Positions 43,001 to 49,822 of a stretch of 53,640 bases of DNA are shown piece after piece. The stretch comes from DAOVFN01 sp964484305. Its GTDB lineage: Archaea; Aenigmatarchaeota; Aenigmatarchaeia; QMZP01. The notes beneath the pieces were generated by a model that was not told the DNA's origin, made no database searches, and worked only from the letters and a program-made list of their open reading frames with translations. How positions within the stretch are numbered: position 1 is the stretch's first letter; each line of letters begins with the position of its first letter. The position numbers and the translations under genes are program-made. The stretch is taken from contig CAZAEI010000005.1 in the NCBI GenBank assembly GCA_964484305.1, positions 1-53,640 on the forward strand, given 5' to 3'.

Positions 43001-43229
43001 AGAGCTCAAGAACGAGATACTGGAGAACATCCAGCTGGTTCGGGACCTCGACCTCCACGTATCCAAGGCACACCACCGGGCTTACCAGGGAGCCGTCTGT
43101 GTTGTAATCTGCACCGGAAACCTCTGTTATATAGGATGTCGGAACATCCGCCCTGGCGACAGCCGGATATAAAAGCAGGGAAACCAAACTTATCACTAGG
43201 ACGGACTTCCAATGGGCTGGCCAAACCAT
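40032..43229 (-). CDS. Secreted, C-terminally anchored surface protein (1065 aa)
   Basis: A signal peptide (about 1-27, VLVISLVSLLLYPAVARA) and a long beta-rich exterior with sequons. Shared blocks with the 1119-aa protein: FSRGPVRVGVDM, WIVRGFIRNM, HGWGLYQI, LPVLYEIDAWVDKS, and AVTPPVLETKRVVNVLE. A calcium-loop-like DSDGDGFFD occurs near residue 200. The C-terminal membrane helix (about 1025-1045) is followed by a basic tail (RFWRRKRPEGIGELKRKLRE). First gene of the envelope cluster; its stop is 65 nt before ATG 39966 of the paralogue. Tandem duplication with strong divergence suggests a heteromeric pair. Confidence 0.78.
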   Translation of the reverse strand: MVWPAHWKSVLVISLVSLLLYPAVARADVPTSYITEVSGADYNTDGSLVSPVVCLGYVEVEVPNQLDVLQYLVLELSGTANTNLQSTLTYRGVAASPSPGDRTRLYVNTTSSESNISYNITGGVMPVIYLGMEYANDAGGRDIYSGGTNSFSFDLTINSTHDLNGVSVYLRFARNTLGLNDSIHLYGVSPTSGNSDSWDSDGDGFFDMLSWTGPLSAGVDVEIYFRGYITPDVNFNENFMYVDLDQETTSQATHTSTGTSTPTGISFVDRFSRGPVRVGVDMLTMDTWIVRGFIRNMALGLDYRIHGWGLYQIGQGSPVISSSEEIYPFNPGETKYTDWYDTGLPGMQDKGGYYSTSWDWEVVWGSSYYSSMSQATISLPVLYEIDAWVDKSVVVGYSTESGTGLSVQDLARHIGHSGLSVGSVSIGSVIPHQSAGGTSNNWAPSDVRVFYINASGQTEITTQVSIMTQAATTLNDGFVNVSINNLTSLLGHGLQQNEDIRLEYDVAGGSHASTHTYQFCQTSTLVTLSGTPVTKNVCQDVVIPGVGGEPEPGGPGGGPVEPAMYADIAREMGEGYFIADNLVRVLARYNIIDTGNKGVKDIKAVIYIPEYGSLDISSLSFRIYENSSGKWIEWNPGNDYKMTDNGMTLVNGRRHREYLITKITSGGLLEESLNLFNGDKIEISYKTTVPVGTSFLITRVFGYNYYEDKYIFEDMYIPVRREGILQDLEVVDGGWQVEGVRVGVPVRWTKGLTVHNPNSVSVEHLMRLEVFPDTLSAHVIREGGDRESLALKEGETTHVDITFRLKSGETKTYVLEAVTPPVLETKRVVNVLESGEREIRFVVNTTVENFALEVYSGVSLLFKSGTGNVVYVMEGENLLNYSEYDNSTTEIFLGRMEAGRKRELTIVYTEVPPILLTAMGAVMHGCSDYANITVFVIPSERETGSYLEIEVVGPSPHLKTMNAQLVEMKDVWPWEEVRLPFSVDLRSFSDGKYSVYSRFKKDFQTILTDHSDFYVNCPERTIVSLSWMVFLAVALAAIGYLLFRFWRRKRPEGIGELKRKLRELR

Positions 43230-43248
43230 GTATAATAATTATCCTGAA

Positions 43249-43259
43249 TAATAAATAAA
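43249..43259 (-). promoter_or_regulatory. TATA box at the head of the envelope gene cluster
   Basis: Minus-strand TTTATTTATTA lies about 25 nt before ATG 43229, so the first gene appears leaderless. Confidence 0.55.
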
Positions 43260-43397
43260 GCAGACCTATCAATACTTTACACGCCAATTTCATAGTATAG
43301 GATTCTAACGGAATATCGGAAAGATGCTATCCATAGACTTATATAACAAGATATGTAAGCCTAAATTGATAAAGAATATACGATAAGGCATGGAAAA

Positions 43398-44747
43398 ATG
43401 ACTGAAATCCCTGTATGCAAAATTGAAGTAAAGGGAAAATCAGAGCAAATCACAATAAAGAAAGGTGCTGTTAATCTCAAAAACAACAATATTCTTCTCT
43501 TAAGGTCTTCACAAGAAAACATCTCTTGGCTGGCTAAAGTGTCTTCGCATGGTTATTCTAATTACATTCGTTTGACCTCAAATCTAAAACAAAGACCTAC
43601 TGATATTGAGGTTATTAAAATAGCTAAAGTAGGCGAAAGACCTCCCCTTGGGCCGCTTTCTAGAAACCAAGTGGATATATTGAACTTTATTAATGATAAT
43701 TGTACATGCATAGAAAGACCTCAAGGAAATGTTAGCATATACAAGCCACCCAAAGGACCCAGCATAACAATAAAAAGAATAATAAACCTGGACGAAGATT
43801 TAGCATGGTCAATAGGATTTTACCTCGCCGAAGGTCCTAAGGTCAGTTATGGTGTTGGAATAACCAATCACGAACTTTATCTTTTAAAACACTTTCAAGA
43901 GTCTATAGAAAAGAATTTTGATATTCAAAATAAAGAGTGGTTTGTTTATATCCATTCTCGTAATAAAGATAGTTCTAAAAAATTTAAAAGCAGGATTGTG
44001 CGCATCTTCCAAACAAATAAAATTAGTGATGTCAAGGCCAGATTAGCAACTAAAGATACTATTGAATTAAAAATTAACAATACCTTATTTGCCATTATTT
44101 TTAACCAATTTGTTTCAAAAGCAATAGAATTAATATTAGAAGATACATCTCTTGCTTTGGCGTTTTTAAAAGGCTATGAAATTGGCGATGGTTGTATTCT
44201 TCAACGTAATAGCTGCTATTTATATGGTATATGTATAACAACTAAAAACAACAGCAACAAAGAAATTTTAGTAAAAACATTGCAAAAATTGTATAATAAA
44301 AAACCAAGAATAAGAAGTAATAAAGGCTGTTATGAGATTACATGTACAGGAATAAATTTAATGACAGAATTTATTTTGGATGAACATTTTTCTTCATCAC
44401 CAAAACAGTGGAAAAAAATAATAAATTCTTATCTTAAGAAACAATATACAAGATCCCACATTAGATATTGGTTGGCATTAAAAAATAAAAAATTGCTTAC
44501 AAGAGAAATGGCACAAATTGCTGGTAGATCATATTGGTCGGTTCTAGATGCTATGAATAAAGATGCAAAATTAGGATTGATAAAAACTGAAAAGAGAAGG
44601 TTTCCTAACAAAGCGGGTCTCCACAATATTTATTCCCTCACAAACAAGGGGGACAAGCTATTGAGTTTAATAGGAGGTGTTGATGAAAAAACCAATTCGA
44701 GTAGCCTTGATGGGAGCTGGGGGAAGAGACAGGCGCTGGCCCTCTAA
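43398..44747 (+). CDS. Two-motif LAGLIDADG homing endonuclease with C-terminal winged helix
   Basis: 449 residues. The two LAGLIDADG-type helices are AWSIGFYLAEG (Glu145) and ALAFLKGYEIGDG (Asp264), about 120 residues apart, as in monomeric enzymes. A C-terminal HTH (LTREMAQIAGRSYWSVLDAM, about 375-395) follows. No intein splice motifs flank it. The gene is far more AT-rich than the backbone, indicating transfer. Its last 65 nt run through the start of the cPGS-like gene in another frame, and its TAA stop is exactly the last three bases of the 17-nt putative intron in that gene. A TATA-like CTTATATAAC lies at about 43339-43348. Confidence 0.85.
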   Translation: MTEIPVCKIEVKGKSEQITIKKGAVNLKNNNILLLRSSQENISWLAKVSSHGYSNYIRLTSNLKQRPTDIEVIKIAKVGERPPLGPLSRNQVDILNFINDNCTCIERPQGNVSIYKPPKGPSITIKRIINLDEDLAWSIGFYLAEGPKVSYGVGITNHELYLLKHFQESIEKNFDIQNKEWFVYIHSRNKDSSKKFKSRIVRIFQTNKISDVKARLATKDTIELKINNTLFAIIFNQFVSKAIELILEDTSLALAFLKGYEIGDGCILQRNSCYLYGICITTKNNSNKEILVKTLQKLYNKKPRIRSNKGCYEITCTGINLMTEFILDEHFSSSPKQWKKIINSYLKKQYTRSHIRYWLALKNKKLLTREMAQIAGRSYWSVLDAMNKDAKLGLIKTEKRRFPNKAGLHNIYSLTNKGDKLLSLIGGVDEKTNSSSLDGSWGKRQALAL

Positions 44748-46016
44748 TTCCACAACTTCCTTGTATACTTTAAGGACAACCCAACCTACAAAGTCGTATG
44801 CTTTACGGCTACCCAGATACCTGGAATAGAAAACAGAACATTCCCAAAAGAGTTTGCTGACAAGCTTTATACCAGAGGTATACCTATCTATCCCGAGGAA
44901 AGACTACCAGAACTTATCAGGAAATATAAAATCGATATGGTGGTCCTGGCCTACAGCGACCTCTCCCACGCAGACGTGATGCACAGGGCAAGCCTGGTTA
45001 ATTCCCTGGGTCCTGACTTTGTCCTTATGGGAACCAGGAACACCATGCTGAAATCCCGCAGGCCTGTGATAGCCGTGACTGCCGTGAGGACGGGCTGCGG
45101 CAAGTCCCAGACCACCAGGAAGCTCGCCATGATTCTCAAAACCCTTGGAAAGAGGGCCGCCGTGGTCAGGCACCCCATGCCCTATGGAGACCTCAGGAAG
45201 CAGGCCTGCCAGAGGTATGAGCGCTTCAAGGACCTTGACATACACAGGTGCACAATCGAGGAGAGGGAGGAATACGAACCACTTATAGAGGACTCTGACA
45301 TACTCTATGCCGGGGTTGACTATGAAAGAATTCTCAGGGAGGCTGAGGGGGAGGCCGATGTCATAATCTGGGACGGCGGGAACAACGACACCCCCTTCTT
45401 CAGACCAGACCTCCACATCGTCATAGTAGACCCCCACAGGGCCTTCCATGAGATATCATACCATCCCGGCGAGACCAACTTCAGAATGGCCGACGTGATC
45501 ATAATCAACAAGGAAAGGACCGCACCAGAGGGCAGCGTGAGGATAATCAGGGAGCACATCAGGGCATACAACCCCAAGGCCACGGTTGTGGATGCGAACT
45601 CTGTGATAACAGTGAACGACCCCGCCCTTATCCAGGGCAGGCGCGTCCTGGTTGTTGAGGACGGCCCCACCCTGACCCACGGCGGTATGTCCTATGGCGC
45701 CGGGACAATTGCGGCCAGGCATTTCTCTGCCAGACCAGTGGACCCCAGGCCCTATGCCACGGACTCCATAAAGAGGGTCTTCATGAAATACCCGCACCTC
45801 GGCAATGTCCTGCCGGCCATGGGATACTCTGAGAAGCAGGTGAGGGAGCTCGGGCGCACCATAAACAGGGTCAAATGCGACGCCGTCATATCCGGCACCC
45901 CAATAGACCTGAGAAGGATAATCCATGTCAGGAAACCCATAGTCCGGATACATTACAACCTCGAGGAGACCAGCAGGCCCAACCTCACGGACATAGTTAA
46001 GGACTTCCTCAAATAA
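44683..46016 (+). CDS. COG2403-type predicted GTPase / cyclic 2,3-diphosphoglycerate synthetase-like protein, interrupted by a 17-nt putative intron
   Basis: ATG 44683 follows a strong ribosome binding site, AGGAGGTG. Exon 1 encodes 16 residues ending MGAGGRD; after 17 extra bases the frame continues FHNFLVYFKDNPTYK, so joining gives the family signature GRDFHNF. The spliced product is 438 aa. P-loop RTGCGKSQTTRK, then RHPMPYGDLRKQA, TIEEREEYEP, WDGGNNDTPF and VVEDGPTLTHGG, all typical of the family. The biochemical role of most members is unsettled. Without removal of the 17 nt, translation from ATG 44683 ends early; internal ATG 44937 would lose the N-terminal Rossmann part. The TAA stop begins hairpin repeat copy 3. 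Confidence 0.85.
44731..44747 (+). other. 17-nt putative BHB intron in a protein-coding gene
   Basis: The flanks fold as a canonical bulge-helix-bulge: outer helix GGA/TCC (44722-44724 with 44749-44751), 3-nt bulge AAT (44746-44748), 4-bp central helix AGAG/CTCT (44725-44728 with 44742-44745), 3-nt bulge ACA (44729-44731), inner helix GGC/GCC (44732-44734 with 44739-44741) and loop GCTG. The splicing endonuclease cuts after the second base of each bulge, which releases exactly 44731-44747. That is precisely the segment whose removal restores GRD-FHNF in frame (phase 0). Confidence 0.75.
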
Positions 46017-46041
46017 GCCTTTCAAAAAAAGGCTTAAGCCA
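46014..46041 (+). repeat. TAAGCCTTT hairpin repeat, copy 3
   Basis: Perfect 9-bp stem TAAGCCTTT (46014-46022) / AAAGGCTTA (46028-46036) with loop CAAAA, then AGCCAAAA. As in copy 1, the first three bases are the stop codon of the upstream gene. It lies in a short convergent gap before the trkA-like gene. Confidence 0.65.
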
Positions 46042-46074
46042 AAAGGAGATTCACTTCGTTCGCTTCCACGACAA

Positions 46075-46719
46075 TCAGAACAGCTTATCCACATTCTGTA
46101 CCTCTTCCAGGGGGGCCACCATTATGACGGTGTCCCCCTGCTGAATCCTTTCCTTGGGAGAGGCCTTGAGGAACCCCCCGTCCCTGAATATGGCCGCTAT
46201 GGTGAACTTCTCCCCATCAAATTCCTTTACACTCCTGTTTGCTATCCTGGACTTGCTGTCCACCAGGCGCTCGAATACCTCGGCCTTTTCACCCGCCACC
46301 AGGTTCACCAGCCTCTTTCCGGGTTTCTCTATAACCCTCTTGAAGGCGAGGATTGCAGAAACTGTGGTGTTTATGCTGGCTGTTATTCCGAGCTTGGAGA
46401 AAATCGGGTCATTGGACGAATCCACGACCCTTGAGACTATGCTCGGGACCTTGAAGTCCTTGGCTATCTCGCACACAAGCAGATTGGTCTTGTCATCCCC
46501 TGTCATTGCAATGAGGGCATCGCACTTCTTGATGCTCCCGTCCTTGAGAACCTTTCTCTCTGTCCCGTCCCCGTGCAGGACGAGTGCATCCAGGTTCTCG
46601 CCCAGGTATTCAGCCCTCTTGTCATTCTTCTCCACCACCACGACATCGTGCTTCTCCTTGACAAGCAGGCCGGCGAGCCCGTTCCCCAGGTGCCCCCCAC
46701 CCACAATGATTACCTTCAT
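46075..46719 (-). CDS. trkA: TrkA-type NAD-binding regulator of K+ transport
   Basis: 214 residues from ATG 46719, where the natural N-terminus MKVIIVGGGHLGNGLA begins. The RCK_N domain has the Rossmann glycine motif and VVVEKNDKRAEYL with the acidic ribose-binding residue, then LHGDGTERKVL. A C-terminal RCK_C domain (about 135-214: KEFDGEKFTIAAIFRDG, RIQQGDTVIMVAP) follows. Such proteins gate TrkH/KtrB channels in response to nucleotides; no channel gene is in the window. Single-domain architecture is usual for archaea. Confidence 0.88.
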   Translation of the reverse strand: MKVIIVGGGHLGNGLAGLLVKEKHDVVVVEKNDKRAEYLGENLDALVLHGDGTERKVLKDGSIKKCDALIAMTGDDKTNLLVCEIAKDFKVPSIVSRVVDSSNDPIFSKLGITASINTTVSAILAFKRVIEKPGKRLVNLVAGEKAEVFERLVDSKSRIANRSVKEFDGEKFTIAAIFRDGGFLKASPKERIQQGDTVIMVAPLEEVQNVDKLF

Positions 46720-46845
46720 ATCAACACCTTCCTTCCAGACCTGATTATACAAACCCAACCCATCTCCTGAGATGACAGCGAGCACATCGGGAAGTTCTGG
46801 TAATTATGATTTATTAGTGGGCCCTGTAAATATAAAACTGATACA

Positions 46846-48039
46846 ATGATGTGGCTCAAAGACATCAGGACCCGTGCCGAACTCGGCAGGCCGCCCGTTC
46901 TCTCAGGCAGGAGCGCCAAGCTCGGCAAGGTGAGCTTCGATGACCTTGTCTTTGTCCCTGCCCAGCTATCTAGGGTCCCTGTGGATTACTTCAGGGAGAG
47001 CATCTCCTCCGAGACCATAATAGGCAGGACCAGCAGGAAACCACTCAAGCTCTCCATGCCAATCGTGTTCGCAGGCATGAGCTTCGGTGCCCTCTCCAGG
47101 GAGGCCAAGATTGCGATAGCCAGGGCCAGCACAATCCTCGGTACCTGTACAAACACAGGAGAGGGCGGCATGCTCCCGGATGAGAGGAAACACGCCAGGC
47201 TCCTTATCGCTCAGTACTCAACAGGCCGCTTTGGTGTGGACGATGCCTACCTCAGGGCAGCTGACGCAATTGAGATAAAAATCGGCCAGGGGGCCAAGCC
47301 CGGCCAGGGGGGGCTCCTCCCCAAGGAGAAGGTGACCATGGAAATCATGAAGGTCAGGAAGCTCCCCAGACAGATGGATGTCCACTCTCCTGCCTCCCAC
47401 CCCGACATCAGGACCCCCTCAGACCTGAAAAAGAAGGTGGACATGCTCAGAAAGAAGTCAGGGGGCAAGCCTGTAATAATAAAGCTTGGGGCCGGCCATG
47501 TCAGTGACGATGTCAGGATTGCCCTGAAGGCAAACCCGGATATCATATCCCTGGACGGCATGTCCGGCGGGACAGGTGCCGCCCCTGAGATAATGCTCGA
47601 TGACTTTGGGGTTCCCATCCTCCCTGCAATAGTCCAGGCCCGCACGCTCATGGACAGGCTCAGGGCCAGGCAGGACCTGATAGTGGGAGGGGGATTCAGC
47701 AAGGGCGCGGACATTGCCAAGGCCCTGGCCCTCGGGGCAGACGCTGTCTTCATGGGCTTCCCCCTCATGATAGCCATGGGCTGCATCTACTGCAGAAAGT
47801 GCTACAAGGGAGAGTGCCCGTACGGCATAGCCACCCAGGACCCGAAGAAGAGGAAAAACCTCAAGATTGATGAAGCCACCCAGAGCATAGTCAACTTTGT
47901 TAGGGCCTGCTCCGAGGAGGTCAAGATGGCAGCCGGAGCTACGGGCCACGACAGCGTCCACAAGATGACCCCGGACGACATGAGGGCTCTTGACTTCAAT
48001 ATGGCCAGGATATCCGGAGTCAAACTGGTAGGGGACTAA
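46846..48039 (+). CDS. FMN-binding glutamate synthase-domain protein
   Basis: 397 residues covering the central FMN/synthase domain of GltB (COG0069). Visible: MPIVFAGMSFGALSREAKIA, NTGEGGM, the QGAKPGQGG loop, SLDGMSGGTGAAP, and VGGGFSKGADIAKALALGADAV for FMN phosphate binding. The cysteine cluster CIYCRKCYKGECPYGIAT fits an Fe-S site. The glutaminase and C-terminal GXGXG domains are not attached and no separate genes for them are adjacent, as in archaeal split enzymes. It could be part of a glutamate synthase or an uncharacterised relative. Confidence 0.85.
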   Translation: MMWLKDIRTRAELGRPPVLSGRSAKLGKVSFDDLVFVPAQLSRVPVDYFRESISSETIIGRTSRKPLKLSMPIVFAGMSFGALSREAKIAIARASTILGTCTNTGEGGMLPDERKHARLLIAQYSTGRFGVDDAYLRAADAIEIKIGQGAKPGQGGLLPKEKVTMEIMKVRKLPRQMDVHSPASHPDIRTPSDLKKKVDMLRKKSGGKPVIIKLGAGHVSDDVRIALKANPDIISLDGMSGGTGAAPEIMLDDFGVPILPAIVQARTLMDRLRARQDLIVGGGFSKGADIAKALALGADAVFMGFPLMIAMGCIYCRKCYKGECPYGIATQDPKKRKNLKIDEATQSIVNFVRACSEEVKMAAGATGHDSVHKMTPDDMRALDFNMARISGVKLVGD

Positions 48040-48109
48040 CCACCTCCCCACAAGTATCCTTCGGAAACTGAAAGAACATATTCCACTTATTTGACGCATA
48101 TGCAAGGTG

Positions 48110-48664
48110 TTACCAGTACCAGACAGTCACCTTAAGCAGCTTCTGGTCCATATCACTTATACCAAACCTGGTGACCCTGGCGTTCTGTATACCGCTGGGA
48201 AGACTTCCACACTCGAGCAGGTTAGTCTCACCCCCGGAGCCCAGGGACTTGTTTACCTCCAGCGCTATCCAATGCATTTGAGAATCGACATTGAGAAGTC
48301 GAATCACATCATTCATGCTGCTCTGGCACAACGTTTCCAGGTCGCTTATCTTATCCTCATCGAGCTCGGGCCACTCATTCGCAAGGCCCAGCGCCAAGGG
48401 AGGGCTTCCTGACCAGTCCCCCTGGCTCCTGACCAACACCTCTGAAATCTGCCAGGCCTTGCTCTCAAGGATATTGATGTGGTGGTCACTGGAATAGAGA
48501 AAGACCGTACTGTTGAGATAGTTTATGGTGTACATGATTATTGCGAGAAAGAACAGGGTCGCTACAATGAACTCGAAAACAAGCTGGCCTTTCAACACCC
48601 TCCCTCCGTCTTGCTCCACCCTACTCAAGACGGTATCTGATCTTGCCCGGCTGTGACCCCTCAT
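48110..48664 (-). CDS. Type IV pilin-like protein with class III signal peptide
   Basis: 184 residues from ATG 48664; an AT-rich TATA-like stretch lies near 48690. The N-terminus has the archaeal prepilin motif RVLKGQLVFEFIVATLFFLA: cleavage is expected between Gly26 and Gln27, with the conserved Glu at +5 and a hydrophobic helix after it. The C-terminal part (about 55-184) is soluble and Trp/Ser-rich without known domains. It would be processed by a PibD/EppA-like peptidase and built into or onto a pilus. It diverges from three related lipoprotein genes. No assembly ATPase is in the window. Confidence 0.75.
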   Translation of the reverse strand: MRGHSRARSDTVLSRVEQDGGRVLKGQLVFEFIVATLFFLAIIMYTINYLNSTVFLYSSDHHINILESKAWQISEVLVRSQGDWSGSPPLALGLANEWPELDEDKISDLETLCQSSMNDVIRLLNVDSQMHWIALEVNKSLGSGGETNLLECGSLPSGIQNARVTRFGISDMDQKLLKVTVWYW

Positions 48665-48697
48665 AATAATATATACTTTCCACGGCATATAATTAAT

Positions 48698-49762
48698 ATG
48701 CGCGCTCCCCTCATTATACTGCCCATAATACTCACACTCCTCGTCTCAGGCTGCACCATACCAGGCATGCCTAGCGGCTTCTGCATACCAGGCCTGACCT
48801 GCGGCGCCACAGTGGAGGAGACCCACGACGTCATTATCATTGAGAGCCTCCAGGCCCTCCCCAACAACATCCCGCCCGAGGGGACCATAAAGCTCGTGGC
48901 CATTGTCAGCAACGTGGCCGATGTCAAAGCCGAGATAAGGGACGTCGATGTCTATGTCCAGCTTTATGATTACTGCTCAGGCCTTTTTAAGGAACCTACC
49001 AAACAAACCCAGCAAATCAAACTCTTAAGGGGCGAGAAAAAACAGATAGAGTGGACCCTTCAGGCCCTCCCAAAGACCTGGGTCCCTGTCAAGACCGAGT
49101 GCACACTCAAGATCCTGGCCAAATACCCCTATGCCACCAAGAGCATAACCACCCTTCACCTTATAGACTACGCCGAGATGCAGAGGAGGATAAACGAGGG
49201 GACCTACAAGGAGATAGGCTCATACACATCTGTCGGCTACGGACCGATAAAACCCTACATAACAGTCGAGGGCACCCAGCCCATACCGGTTGAAAACAAT
49301 AAGATAAATACAGTCCTCTCTCTCCAGATAAAGAACCGCGGCAAGGGCTTCCTCTCAACCCCCTATTGCAAGGATGAGGCAGAATGCAAGAAATACAGGT
49401 GTCCCTCAACCGCAAAAGGCAATGACGACGCAGGACCTATAATAAGAAGGGAACAGGTTAAAGTCACGTCCGTTGCCAAGGACCAAATCTCCCAAGATAT
49501 TTCAGGGATATTGCATAAGGACGGTGCTAAAAATGACGCACTCGATGATTTCTTCACTAGCACATGCGCAGCCGGGGATTATAAAGATCAGGCCTATGTA
49601 AAGCTCATAAAAAAGGAATCCACCCCCATGCCCTGCACTGTCACAAGAACACTCAGCGGAAATGTCCCTGTAGAGTCCACAAAGACACTCCAGGCTGAGA
49701 TAAGTAATTACTGGTACGAGTTCAGGAAGGAAATCAAGGTCACTGTGGAGCCAAAGTTCTGA
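48698..49762 (+). CDS. Lipoprotein 1 of a tandem family
   Basis: 354 residues from ATG 48698; TATA-like ATATATAC at about 48667-48675. The signal peptide ends with lipobox LLVSGC, so the mature protein begins with a lipid-modified Cys outside the membrane. A CARDB/Ig-like domain follows (IIIESLQALPNNIPPEGTIKLVAIVSN). A middle stretch INEGTYKEIGSYTSVGYGPIKPYI corresponds to similar positions in the next two genes. A cysteine-rich insert (YCKDEAECKKYRC) is specific to this copy. No enzymatic motif; role unknown. Confidence 0.75.
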   Translation: MRAPLIILPIILTLLVSGCTIPGMPSGFCIPGLTCGATVEETHDVIIIESLQALPNNIPPEGTIKLVAIVSNVADVKAEIRDVDVYVQLYDYCSGLFKEPTKQTQQIKLLRGEKKQIEWTLQALPKTWVPVKTECTLKILAKYPYATKSITTLHLIDYAEMQRRINEGTYKEIGSYTSVGYGPIKPYITVEGTQPIPVENNKINTVLSLQIKNRGKGFLSTPYCKDEAECKKYRCPSTAKGNDDAGPIIRREQVKVTSVAKDQISQDISGILHKDGAKNDALDDFFTSTCAAGDYKDQAYVKLIKKESTPMPCTVTRTLSGNVPVESTKTLQAEISNYWYEFRKEIKVTVEPKF

Positions 49763-49822
49763 CGCCCGGGGAAAACAACCGCAAACTTATAAATTAGTTA
49801 AGGGCCAAATATATAACAGGTA

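Noticed and set aside
25995..43229. Archaellum, Ced/Ted DNA import or conjugation locus
   Set aside because: No archaellin, FlaI/FlaJ, CedA-type polytopic protein, relaxase or VirD4-like gene accompanies the ATPase; only the motor class is shared.
44731..44747. Simple frameshift or pseudogene explanation for the cPGS-like gene
   Set aside because: The extra 17 nt coincide exactly with the BHB-defined intron, and the rest of the gene is intact with all family motifs. A random lesion would not give matching boundaries. Sequencing error is still possible and is listed as a refutation.
43398..44747. Endonuclease as part of an intein
   Set aside because: No intein start Cys/Ser block or terminal His-Asn is visible, there is no host N-extein upstream, and a TAA separates it from the following frame.
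44745..44750. Stop-codon read-through fusing the endonuclease to the cPGS-like protein (same frame across TAA)
   Set aside because: The host protein has its own ATG, a strong ribosome binding site and conserved N-terminus in another frame; the shared frame is a 1-in-3 coincidence.
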